Shown: in pieces, positions 1 to 7,258 of the stretch
Position numbering within the stretch: the stretch's first letter is position 1
Layout: every line of letters begins with the position of its first letter
Source of the DNA: Legionella adelaidensis
GTDB taxonomy: Bacteria > Pseudomonadota > Gammaproteobacteria > Legionellales > Legionellaceae
Assembly: GCF_900637865.1 (NCBI RefSeq)
Contig: NZ_LR134437.1
Coordinates: 1 to 49,619 of the forward strand
Direction of reading: 5' to 3'
Length of the DNA: 49,619 bases
Notes under the pieces: model-generated
What the model saw: only the letters and a program-made list of their open reading frames with translations
The model's database searches: none
What the model was told of the DNA's origin: nothing
Made by a program: the position numbers and the translations under genes

Positions 1-2
1 AT

Positions 3-368
3 CCATTAAAAACAGCAGTTTATGGGGTAGTAGGTGCTATGCAGGGCGCTATTGGTGTGATGGCTCTCTCTACATTCGGATTTAGCACTTGTTCTATAGC
101 CACAGCAGCTACTATTGGAGCTTTAGCAGGCGCTGCAATCGCCGCTCCTTTTGCAATTGGGATGGGGGTTCTAGGTATTCTTGGAGCCACAGAAGGAAAC
201 GATATGGGTCCAACTTTATTACGATTTAGTTTAAACGTTGGAATTATGCTTTTAGCCAGTTTTGTCATGTCAACCTCATTAATGTTAGGTACATTACCTG
301 TTGCTGCTGTTACTACGGGTGCTGTAATTTATGAGCTTGCCAAAGAAGGCGCTGCATTAATAATTTAA
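3..368 (+). CDS. Hydrophobic membrane protein, 5'-truncated by window edge
   Basis: The reading frame is open from the first bases of the window, so the gene begins upstream; the ATG at 39 is probably internal. The visible 121 residues are rich in Gly, Ala, Ile and Leu, with two or three long hydrophobic stretches (about residues 15-60 and 75-121 of the visible part) and almost no charged residues, so it should be an integral membrane protein. I recognise no family or motif. It ends in a short Ala/Ile tail just before the cytochrome c gene, with no clear terminator between them. Small Gly/Ala-rich membrane proteins are common in Legionella, but that alone gives no function. Confidence 0.55.
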   Translation, partial: PLKTAVYGVVGAMQGAIGVMALSTFGFSTCSIATAATIGALAGAAIAAPFAIGMGVLGILGATEGNDMGPTLLRFSLNVGIMLLASFVMSTSLMLGTLPVAAVTTGAVIYELAKEGAALII

Positions 369-440
369 TTCGTATCTTTGCTGGAAATGCTTCTCAGTTG
401 TCGGTATGATTTTTCGAAGATTAACAATTCGGAAGGTTTC

Positions 441-869
441 ATGCGCGCAGCCATGGGTCTGATTTTTTTTACGATGTCTCAATTATTGTGGGCAGCTGTT
501 GATGATTTTGAGCGTTCTCAAATAGAACAACGAATCAGTCCTGTGGGACAGGTCAAAGTCCAAGGACAAGAACAAATCAATACCGCGCAGACTCCTCCAC
601 AAGAAAACACGCAAGCAAGTGCCCCGAAAGAATCTGGACAGGAAATTTATGAAAAATATTGCGGCACCTGTCATGGTACAGGTATTGCTGGTGCGCCAAA
701 ATTTCGTGTAGAAGAAGATTGGAAATCTCGCTTAGCAAAAGGGCAGGAAACACTTTTGAAAAATGCTATAAACGGAATCAATGCGATGCCTCCTAAAGGC
801 ACCTGTGCCGAGTGTACAGAGGAAGAAATAAAGAATGCTGTTTTGTATATGTCCTCGAGCCATAAATGA
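441..869 (+). CDS. Cytochrome c5-like monohaem protein
   Basis: This is a 142-residue exported cytochrome. The N-terminus from M-R-A-A-M is hydrophobic to about residue 20 (signal peptide or membrane anchor), followed by a Gln/Pro/Thr-rich linker and a class I cytochrome c domain. The haem site is CGTCH; a later NAMPPKG segment supplies the probable Met axial ligand, and the following CAEC pair is typical of the cytochrome c5 (CycB-like) family. The ATG at 441 was chosen over a TTG at 378 because GGAAGG lies just before it and the signal sequence starts there. The stop overlaps the dsbB start by ATGA, so the two are translationally coupled; both act in the periplasm or inner membrane on redox chemistry. 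The electron partner is unknown. Confidence 0.85.
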   Translation: MRAAMGLIFFTMSQLLWAAVDDFERSQIEQRISPVGQVKVQGQEQINTAQTPPQENTQASAPKESGQEIYEKYCGTCHGTGIAGAPKFRVEEDWKSRLAKGQETLLKNAINGINAMPPKGTCAECTEEEIKNAVLYMSSSHK

Positions 870-1378
870 ATAAACGAATTTTTCGTGTTTTTGAGAGTTT
901 ATTGTTTTTAGCCACAACGTTCGTCCTCTTTTCCTCTTTTTATTTTCAATATTTTCAGGAATTGCAGCCCTGCCCCCTTTGCCTTATGCAACGACTCTGC
1001 ATTTTTTTTATATTTTTTTTGTGTTTATCAGGTATGTTTTTATCGACTTTAAAAAGGGCAAGAATAATAACATTTTGGCAAGTTTTCTTTTCGCTAGCTG
1101 GCATATTTTTCGTTAGTAGACAATTATGGTTACAATCTCTTTCTGCCGAGAATGTTCCTGCATGTTTACCTGGCTTAGATGTTTTAATTCGTTATTTTCC
1201 TTGGCAAGAAGTAGCGCATGCTCTTTTTTGGGGCGATGGAGAATGTGCCGAGTCCACTTGGAGGCTATGGGGTTTGAGTATGGCGGGGTGGGCCGCTATT
1301 TATTTTATATTCTCTACATTTTTAAGTGGTTTTCTTTTCTGGCGTTTAAAAAAAACGCCTATAACTTATACACCGTAA
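866..1378 (+). CDS. dsbB: Disulfide bond formation protein DsbB
   Basis: DsbB is the inner-membrane quinone reductase that reoxidises DsbA. The 170-residue product has four hydrophobic segments (roughly residues 8-30, 43-62, 68-86 and 140-162). The first periplasmic loop holds the CPLC redox pair followed by the conserved MQR, and the second loop holds the second cysteine pair (PACLPG and GECAES). Length and topology are standard. It overlaps the cytochrome c gene by 4 nt and lies 4 nt upstream of tgt, so the three are probably one transcript. No DsbA gene is in the window. Confidence 0.93.
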   Translation: MNKRIFRVFESLLFLATTFVLFSSFYFQYFQELQPCPLCLMQRLCIFFIFFLCLSGMFLSTLKRARIITFWQVFFSLAGIFFVSRQLWLQSLSAENVPACLPGLDVLIRYFPWQEVAHALFWGDGECAESTWRLWGLSMAGWAAIYFIFSTFLSGFLFWRLKKTPITYTP

Positions 1379-1382
1379 TTAA

Positions 1383-2543
1383 ATGAGTATTTTTCGTTCT
1401 GAAATCCTTTATCGTTGTAAATATAATTCTGCACGGGTTACTAAAATAACTACTGCCCATGGCGAATTTTTAACACCCGTATTTATGCCTGTGGGTACGC
1501 GAGCAGGTGTAAATAACATGACCCCGCTTGAGTTAAAAACAGCAGGTAGCCAGATCATTTTAGGAGGAAACACCTATCATATGCTTTGTGCTCCAGGAAT
1601 GGAGGTGATTAAAAAGGCAGGTGGTATGCATCTTTTTATGGGTTGGGACGGTCCCATGTTAACTGATAGCGGTGGTTTTCAAGTTTTTAGCTTATCAAAG
1701 AATAAAGAAATTTGCTTTATAGATGAGAAAGGCGCTCATTTTCGTCTACCTAATTCTTCAACGCTGATTCATATGACCCCGGAAATGTCGATCGAAACCC
1801 AGAAAATTATTGGTGCTGATATTATAATGGCTTTTGATCAATGTACTCCGGATAGTTGTTCCCGAGAAGAAGTCCAACATATTATGCAAAGAACCCATCG
1901 ATGGTTAAAACAATCTGTCGCTTACCATCAAGATCATCCCCTCTCCTCTTATGGGTACCCGCAGGCATTGTTTGGGATTGTGCAAGGGGGAATATATGAG
2001 GACTTAAGGCAAGAGAGCGCCGATTTTGTTTCAACGATGAATACCGACGGCGTTGCAATTGGAGGTGAGACAGTAGGATTTGACATGCCCAAAACAGTTG
2101 AATTATTGCGGTGGATACAAAAATCTTTACCGGAAAATAAACCCCGTTATTCGATGGGAGTGGGTATGTCTCCGCAGGATCTTCTGGATGTTGTGGCTTG
2201 GGGTGTGGATATGTTTGATTGTGTTGCCCCTACCCGCAATGCCAGACATGGCGCTTTGTATGCAGGGGAGGTTATTAAGAAAAATAATTGGCTAGTATTT
2301 CAAAGCGAACATCCTGACTGCAGATTACAAATAAAAAAAGCGCAATATGCCAATGACTTATCTCCAATAATGGCAGAGTGCAAATGCTATACCTGTTTGA
2401 ACTATAGTCGTAGTTATTTACATCATTTATTTAAACAAAAAGCGACTGCTTTTACAGCATTGGCAAGTATACACAATATTCATGTATTACATGATGTCTG
2501 TGCTAAAATGCGTTCTTTTATAATCGAAAACCCACAGGATTAG
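1383..2543 (+). CDS. tgt: tRNA-guanine transglycosylase, divergent base-binding loop
   Basis: TGT exchanges guanine 34 of tRNA(Asn/Asp/His/Tyr) for a queuosine precursor. The 386-residue protein has the full (beta/alpha)8 signature: catalytic-site [11 protein letters not shown], the AFDQCTP base-binding segment, FGIVQGG, nucleophile Asp279 in [11 protein letters not shown], and a zinc site CKCYTC followed by a histidine (YLHHL). The base-recognition loop is odd: canonical bacterial GGLAVGE is here GGETVGFD (residues 227-234), changing the residues equivalent to Leu231, Ala232 and Glu235 of the Zymomonas enzyme. It is not beside queA, yajC or secDF as usual, but between dsbB and ppiB. It could be a second, specialised paralogue; whether a canonical tgt exists elsewhere cannot be seen here. 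Confidence 0.88.
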   Translation: MSIFRSEILYRCKYNSARVTKITTAHGEFLTPVFMPVGTRAGVNNMTPLELKTAGSQIILGGNTYHMLCAPGMEVIKKAGGMHLFMGWDGPMLTDSGGFQVFSLSKNKEICFIDEKGAHFRLPNSSTLIHMTPEMSIETQKIIGADIIMAFDQCTPDSCSREEVQHIMQRTHRWLKQSVAYHQDHPLSSYGYPQALFGIVQGGIYEDLRQESADFVSTMNTDGVAIGGETVGFDMPKTVELLRWIQKSLPENKPRYSMGVGMSPQDLLDVVAWGVDMFDCVAPTRNARHGALYAGEVIKKNNWLVFQSEHPDCRLQIKKAQYANDLSPIMAECKCYTCLNYSRSYLHHLFKQKATAFTALASIHNIHVLHDVCAKMRSFIIENPQD

Positions 2544-2551
2544 GAGCACAA

Positions 2552-3043
2552 ATGGTAGTAATAGAAACATCAAAAGGTAATATTCGTATTCAATTGGATG
2601 AAGAAAATGCCCCGCAAACCGTTGCCAATTTTTTAAACTATGTAAATGAAGGTTTTTATGAAGACACTATTTTTCATAGGGTAATTGATGGATTTATGAT
2701 CCAGGGAGGGGGCTTGAACGCGGAGATGCAAACTAAATCTACCAAGGCTCCAATAAAAAACGAAGCAAAGTCTGCCAAGCCTAACAAACGCGGTACTATT
2801 GCAATGGCAAGAACCATGGATCCGCATTCTGCAACGGCTCAATTTTTTATAAACGTAGCTGATAATGCATTCTTAAATCATCAAGCAGAAACATTAGACC
2901 ATTGGGGGTATTGTGTGTTTGGTGAAGTGGTTGAAGGGATGGATGTGGTCGATTCAATTGCTAAAGTGAAAACTGCTAATAAAATGGGACATGGGGATGT
3001 TCCAGTTGAAGTGATTAGCATTAATAAGATTAGCGAAGAATAA
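2552..3043 (+). CDS. ppiB: Peptidyl-prolyl cis-trans isomerase B (cyclophilin)
   Basis: A 163-residue single-domain cyclophilin that catalyses proline isomerisation during folding. The family signature is clear: [13 protein letters not shown] carries the catalytic Arg, and [19 protein letters not shown] gives the conserved Ala-Met-Ala-Arg and Gln-Phe-Phe-Ile active-site residues; [12 protein letters not shown] follows near the end. There is no signal peptide, so it should be the cytoplasmic PpiB type rather than PpiA. It starts 8 nt after tgt with AGGAG as a ribosome binding site, and closes the run cytochrome c–dsbB–tgt–ppiB. Confidence 0.93.
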   Translation: MVVIETSKGNIRIQLDEENAPQTVANFLNYVNEGFYEDTIFHRVIDGFMIQGGGLNAEMQTKSTKAPIKNEAKSAKPNKRGTIAMARTMDPHSATAQFFINVADNAFLNHQAETLDHWGYCVFGEVVEGMDVVDSIAKVKTANKMGHGDVPVEVISINKISEE

Positions 3044-3055
3044 AGCTTGAATTAA

Positions 3056-3072
3056 GCACGATAAAATCGTGC
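3056..3072 (+). other. Short hairpin after ppiB
   Basis: GCACGAT, loop AAA, ATCGTGC form a perfect 7-bp stem 12 nt after the ppiB stop. No T-run follows, so it is not a classical intrinsic terminator; it may stabilise the mRNA 3' end. Confidence 0.4.
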
Positions 3073-3117
3073 CCGTGAACGCGCCCGGGTATGATTTTAT
3101 ACTATACTTTATCAAAA

Positions 3118-3185
3118 GTAGGTTGGCGCCGAAGGCCCAACAATTTTATTTACATCGTTTTGTTGGGCCTTCGGCGCCAACCTAC
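3118..3185. repeat. REP-like palindrome, copy 1
   Basis: Two perfect 26-bp inverted arms (3118-3143 and 3160-3185), each starting outward with GTAGGTTGG, enclose a 16-bp loop. Each arm also holds a smaller inner palindrome around GGCC. It belongs to the same family as the repeats at 26765, 34156, 40652 and 43447; this is the one with GGCGCCGAAGGCC in the arm. It lies immediately upstream of the small secreted protein at 3204, so it would form a large hairpin in that mRNA leader. Confidence 0.85.
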
Positions 3186-3203
3186 AGGTCAAGGATGGCT
3201 TTT

Positions 3204-3521
3204 ATGATAAAAAAGATAAGTTGGCTTTTAGTGCTTTTACTTTTTGCGAATTCTTCTTGGGCAAGCCGCATTGTAATCCAAGGACGTCCTTTAGAATTAA
3301 TACTGCATCAAGGTTTTTATAAATTTCCAAATGACTACGTGCAAGAAAATAGAGGCTATCATTTTATTGAGATTTTACACGTTGCCAGGGTTTGTTATAT
3401 ACATCCTAAAACGGATTTGGGTGCGTTAGAAATGATTCCTATCATTATTGAAGAAAAAGGTCAGAAGTTACAATGGTATTGTTACCGTTACGACCAACGG
3501 TTTTTTGAAATTGATTATTAA
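3204..3521 (+). CDS. Small secreted hypothetical protein
   Basis: The protein is 105 residues. It begins with a clear signal peptide (MIKK, a Leu-rich core, then a SSWA-type cleavage site near residue 20), and the mature part is about 85 residues with many Tyr, Phe and Ile and two cysteines (VCYIH and WYCYR) that could form one disulfide. The open frame extends upstream to 3069 but would then translate the REP palindrome; I chose the ATG at 3204 because AAGGA precedes it by 8 nt and the signal peptide starts there. I do not recognise the family. The gene stands alone and ends at a shared terminator. Confidence 0.6.
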   Translation: MIKKISWLLVLLLFANSSWASRIVIQGRPLELILHQGFYKFPNDYVQENRGYHFIEILHVARVCYIHPKTDLGALEMIPIIIEEKGQKLQWYCYRYDQRFFEIDY

Positions 3522-3565
3522 CCTAAAAAAAGTAGCCATAAAGGATCTGCAGCTTTTTTTAGGTT
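3520..3565. terminator. Bidirectional terminator between convergent genes
   Basis: A perfect 13-bp inverted repeat (AACCTAAAAAAAG at 3520-3532 and its complement at 3553-3565) flanks a 20-nt loop. The A-run and T-run sit within the stem, so it can terminate both the small secreted protein and the convergent GH3 gene. Confidence 0.7.
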
Positions 3566-3573
3566 CAATAATT

Positions 3574-4707
3574 TTATAATAATCGGGTTTTTACTTTAAT
3601 AATTTGATTATATGCACTTTCAATCCTTTCTTTTTTAATCTTCCCTTTTTTGACTTGTTTCTCAATAATGTCAATGATTTCTTTGGGATTTTGAGGAACT
3701 TCCGCGACCTGATTGCCAAAAATTAACATATCTACCCCAGCATTGATAGCCATTGTTAATGCCTCTTCAAGGCCATAATTTGCAGCAATTGCTTTCATTT
3801 GCATGTCATCACTAATAATAATCCCGTCAAAATTATATTGCTCACGAACAAGGGAGGTTAAAATTTTATAAGATAACGTTGCAGGAACTCCTGAAGGCTC
3901 GATTTGTCTGTTAACTACATGCGCTGTCATTAGAAAATGGCAATGATTGGGTTCATTTATTTGCTGAACAAAGGGAATTAACTCCTCTTTTGACCAAGTG
4001 TCCGTTACATCTACAAACCCTAAATGCGTATCGCCTGCTGCACTGCCATGGCCAGGAAAATGTTTATATGCACACTCTATCTTTTTCTCTTGAAAAGCTT
4101 GTGAAAAAGTCTTTCCATATTGAGAAACCATATCGGGATCGGCAGAGAAGCTTCGCTCTTTCTTACTAATAAAAGACGTTTCAGGATTCACGTCCAAATC
4201 GGCATCGGGGGCGAAATCTAAATTAAAGCCAGCAGTTTTTAAAGTGTCTGCCATACTTTCAGCCTGCAATTTTGCATCACTGATTGACATTTGTCCTAGT
4301 TGTTTTGCAGAGAAAGTAGCCGGAAATCCATATTGTTCACTTAAACGTGTAACTAGCCCGCCTTCATAATCTACGGAAATGAACAGAGGTAAATTGGGTC
4401 TTTTGTATTTTTTATTGGCTTTTTTTGTAAATGTTTGCAGGGAGGTATTTAATAGTTGCACCTGCTCTGGTGATTCTATGTTCCTGTCATACAGCTTGCT
4501 TTGATAATCATAATCAAACAATATTACCCCGCCAAGGTTATACATAAATATAGAGCGGGTTATGTCTGAGTCTTCTGTTACATTTTTTCCTTGAAACCCA
4601 AAAATTAACATTTGACCGATTTTTTCTCTTAGACTAACCTCATGACCAAAAGCCCAGTTACTCCAGATACAAACAAAGAGTAATATAATTTTTTTAATTA
4701 ATGACAT
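3574..4707 (-). CDS. Secreted GH3 beta-N-acetylhexosaminidase (NagZ-like)
   Basis: This is a 377-residue glycoside hydrolase family 3 protein. It shows ISVDYEGGLVTRL near residue 110, the KHFPGHG motif with a following GDTHLG (the flexible Asp/His loop of NagZ-type enzymes), and IISDDMQMKAI, whose Asp is the expected nucleophile. NagZ removes N-acetylglucosamine from muropeptides during cell-wall recycling and is normally cytoplasmic. Here a signal peptide (MSLIKKIILLF through WAFG, about 21 residues) predicts export, so periplasmic or secreted use of chitin-like or peptidoglycan fragments is more likely. It is monocistronic, with its own terminator downstream. The family is secure; the substrate is inferred. 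Confidence 0.85.
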   Translation of the reverse strand: MSLIKKIILLFVCIWSNWAFGHEVSLREKIGQMLIFGFQGKNVTEDSDITRSIFMYNLGGVILFDYDYQSKLYDRNIESPEQVQLLNTSLQTFTKKANKKYKRPNLPLFISVDYEGGLVTRLSEQYGFPATFSAKQLGQMSISDAKLQAESMADTLKTAGFNLDFAPDADLDVNPETSFISKKERSFSADPDMVSQYGKTFSQAFQEKKIECAYKHFPGHGSAAGDTHLGFVDVTDTWSKEELIPFVQQINEPNHCHFLMTAHVVNRQIEPSGVPATLSYKILTSLVREQYNFDGIIISDDMQMKAIAANYGLEEALTMAINAGVDMLIFGNQVAEVPQNPKEIIDIIEKQVKKGKIKKERIESAYNQIIKVKTRLL

Positions 4708-4812
4708 AATGACCCTACTGCTAACTCGAGGCTTGAGATTGTATAATAATTTTTAATTAAATTCAAATTTTGAACATTTTGTTTATTGTTTTAATATGGC
4801 CGGTATGACTCA

Positions 4813-5361
4813 ATGAAAATTATCCATTCTTTATTGCAAGCAAGAGAAGAAGTAATGAAAGGAAGTATTATTGCCTACCCCACCGAAGCTGTTTATGGCT
4901 TAGGGTGTGATCCTTTTAATATGGATGCAGTAAATACACTTTTAGCGTTGAAAAGCAGACCTATAGAGAAGGGTTTTATTGTGTTAATTTCCAACTGGGA
5001 ACAGCTTTACTCTTTAACTGAACCTCTTTCAGAAGAACAATTAAAACCAGTGAGACAGAGTTGGCCAGGGCCGGTTACCTGGATTTTCCCAAAGGCAGAG
5101 ACGCTTCCTCAATGGTTGAGTGGGAGCTGGAATTCAATAGCAATTCGAATGAGCGCTCACCCTATTGCTCGTGGCTTAGCGTTAGATAATCCAATTATTT
5201 CAACCAGTGCCAATATTACAGGTTTTGAGCCAGCGCGCGATAAAGAAAGTCTTTTTAAGCAATTTCCTCAAGGTATTGATTTCCTCGTCAATGGGGACTT
5301 GGGAGGAGCTCAAAATCCAAGCGCTATTTATGATGTATTAACGGGTAAGCGGTTGCGTTAG
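4813..5361 (+). CDS. tsaC: Threonylcarbamoyl-AMP synthase TsaC (YrdC domain)
   Basis: TsaC makes threonylcarbamoyl-AMP from threonine, bicarbonate and ATP, the first step of t6A modification of tRNAs reading ANN codons. The 182-residue product is a single YrdC domain: IAYPTEAVYGLGCDP near residue 20, KSRPIEKGFIVL at the ATP site, WPGPVTWIFP, and ISTSANITG near residue 135. The length matches bacterial TsaC rather than the longer Sua5. The Shine-Dalgarno is weak. Its 3' end overlaps the convergent amidohydrolase gene by 24 nt. Confidence 0.92.
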   Translation: MKIIHSLLQAREEVMKGSIIAYPTEAVYGLGCDPFNMDAVNTLLALKSRPIEKGFIVLISNWEQLYSLTEPLSEEQLKPVRQSWPGPVTWIFPKAETLPQWLSGSWNSIAIRMSAHPIARGLALDNPIISTSANITGFEPARDKESLFKQFPQGIDFLVNGDLGGAQNPSAIYDVLTGKRLR

Positions 5362-7047
5362 CTCTGGGTTATTCCATCTGAGCTGGCCGCGTATGATGGT
5401 TCCTTTGACTTGCGAATTTTCCAAGCTGTCTAGGGGATTAGAGGAAAGAATAGTCATATCCGCTAATTTTCCAACCTCTAGAGATCCTTTTTCTTTTTGT
5501 AAACCATATAGTTCTGCGGCTCCTAAGGTAAATGCATTTAAAGCATCCATGGTGGAAATTTTTTCTATTGCACCTAAAGATTCTGGGCAGTGGGTATTGT
5601 AGGGATAATTCCAGGATTGAACATTGCGTTCTGTGGCTTGTTTCATTATATCGAGAGGTATGGGTGGAGAAGAGGGGGAATTGGCATGGAAACTAAGATG
5701 GTTAAATGTGTTTTTTGCACTTGCAAGTGGTAAAAGTTGGTTGGCTCGTTGTGGACCTAATACTTCATGACACAGACTTTCCCCCCAGTAATATAACTGC
5801 GGAGTAAACCAATTAACTTTAATAGATAATTTTTGCATGCGCGCCATTTGGTCTGCACGAACATAAGCGCTATTTATAAAAATCGGTTTAAAACTTTTGT
5901 CATCTTTCATTTGAATACTTTGAATTCTGTTTAAAGCATAATCTGTTGCTGCGTCCCCCTGACTTTCAATGCCTAAGGAAATTTTTTGTTTGGCAGCTAT
6001 ATTTAATGTTTCATCAATCTGCTGAGGCGATTGGTTTAAAGAGCCTCGCCAGGAATTACCCTTTTCTGGGTGCGGTTGATAATAATTCGCGGTTAATAAT
6101 GCCGAATAGCCTTGCAAAGAGTTATCAAGAGACAAAATAACCGGTCCAGAGAACAGCCGTGGATTATCTTGATATATTAGCTCCATACGTTTTTTAGTAT
6201 TAATGGAATCGGAATTGAAAATAACATCCAGAGGAAAATTCCCGTTGCTTGTAAAAGAATTATATAAGGGAAGCCATTGATTAAGGCCTTGGGATTCGGT
6301 GATTGTTGTATATCCCTGTTGTGAATAAAAAGAAGCTGATTTTTGAATGGCATTTTTAGCAGTTTCATGATCAATCAATTGTGAAAACAGTTGGTTTAAA
6401 TTTTGACCGTGGAGGACACCATTATCGGGTATTTCTAAAGAGGGGATCATTTGTCTTATCTTTTCAATCCCTGCGGTATTAAGCTGAACTATTTGTGGTG
6501 AATTATAAATAATGAGTAGTGGTTCCTGGTTGGTGATGGCATTTAGGTCTTCGATAGTTAAATGTTTTCCCTTAATGCGTGAAGGGTCGTAACCAAAGAC
6601 TACCATCCAGTCTTGTTCCTTTTTGCCCAGATTTTCTTTGATAGAAGTAAGAAACTCATTAATATTTTTTACTGCCTTCCAATCTTTTTTATGTAAAGCA
6701 TTGGTAGATGAAAGATCCAGAGCATTCTCACTTAACCAACCAAAGAGTAAGAAATGCGAATACGTATCAATAAAACCTGGGGTTACTGTATCGCCGTTTA
6801 AATTTATAACTTGTGTATTAGTGCCGCGGCAAACAGTCAATAACTCATTTTTATCCCCGACGCCTACTATACGTTCTTGCGTAATTGCCAGAGCATTAGC
6901 ATCAGGTTTATTTGGATCCATGGTTATGAATTGGGCATTAATTAACAATTTATCTGCATTGTTACAAAGTATTTTATCTACCGTGGCCTGAACAGCATTA
7001 ATACAACAAAAAGTTAAAAGAAATACAGCTAAAGAGCTAACTCGCAT
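5338..7047 (-). CDS. Secreted YtcJ-like amidohydrolase lacking metal ligands
   Basis: A 569-residue exported protein: signal peptide MRVSSLAVFLL to AVQA, then a typical amidohydrolase_3 (YtcJ) fold with the N-terminal beta-sandwich (LLINAQFITMD, then VITQ-type strands), and the C-terminal GSLEVGKLADMTIL strand. Metal-binding residues are missing in at least three places. The HxH of PGFIDSHxH is Tyr96-Ser-His98 (PGFIDTYSH). The His of HAIGD is replaced by Glu361 (IESQGDAA). The usual GSDWPV Asp region reads HANSPSS near residue 455. It is therefore probably catalytically dead or very divergent. The frame is intact and long, so it is not a decaying pseudogene by length. It stands alone and overlaps tsaC convergently. 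Fold secure, function unknown. Confidence 0.8.
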   Translation of the reverse strand: MRVSSLAVFLLTFCCINAVQATVDKILCNNADKLLINAQFITMDPNKPDANALAITQERIVGVGDKNELLTVCRGTNTQVINLNGDTVTPGFIDTYSHFLLFGWLSENALDLSSTNALHKKDWKAVKNINEFLTSIKENLGKKEQDWMVVFGYDPSRIKGKHLTIEDLNAITNQEPLLIIYNSPQIVQLNTAGIEKIRQMIPSLEIPDNGVLHGQNLNQLFSQLIDHETAKNAIQKSASFYSQQGYTTITESQGLNQWLPLYNSFTSNGNFPLDVIFNSDSINTKKRMELIYQDNPRLFSGPVILSLDNSLQGYSALLTANYYQPHPEKGNSWRGSLNQSPQQIDETLNIAAKQKISLGIESQGDAATDYALNRIQSIQMKDDKSFKPIFINSAYVRADQMARMQKLSIKVNWFTPQLYYWGESLCHEVLGPQRANQLLPLASAKNTFNHLSFHANSPSSPPIPLDIMKQATERNVQSWNYPYNTHCPESLGAIEKISTMDALNAFTLGAAELYGLQKEKGSLEVGKLADMTILSSNPLDSLENSQVKGTIIRGQLRWNNPELTQPLTR

Positions 7048-7258
7048 AATTTCGCCGCAAAAATCCCTGATGAAATTATCCTAGCGCATATAGGTAGGTT
7101 TTGGCAAAAAATCACAAGTATATCTTGAAATTTGTGCGCTAAAAAGTGATAGTGTCCTACGAATAGAATTCTTTGACTTTTTTTTGAACGATTATTAAGG
7201 TTTTCTTAAGAAATCTTTTATATAATTGCCCAATCTTTAATGTGGGTAAAGGAAGGTA

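Noticed and set aside
378-440. TTG start for the cytochrome c gene
   Set aside because: No Shine-Dalgarno and no signal-like sequence; the ATG at 441 fits both.
3069-3203. In-frame extension of the small secreted protein through the REP palindrome
   Set aside because: It would translate both repeat arms; the ATG at 3204 has a good AAGGA site and begins a signal peptide.
5338-7047. Pseudogene status for the amidohydrolase
   Set aside because: The frame is full length, has a signal peptide and no stop or frameshift; loss of metal residues alone does not show decay.
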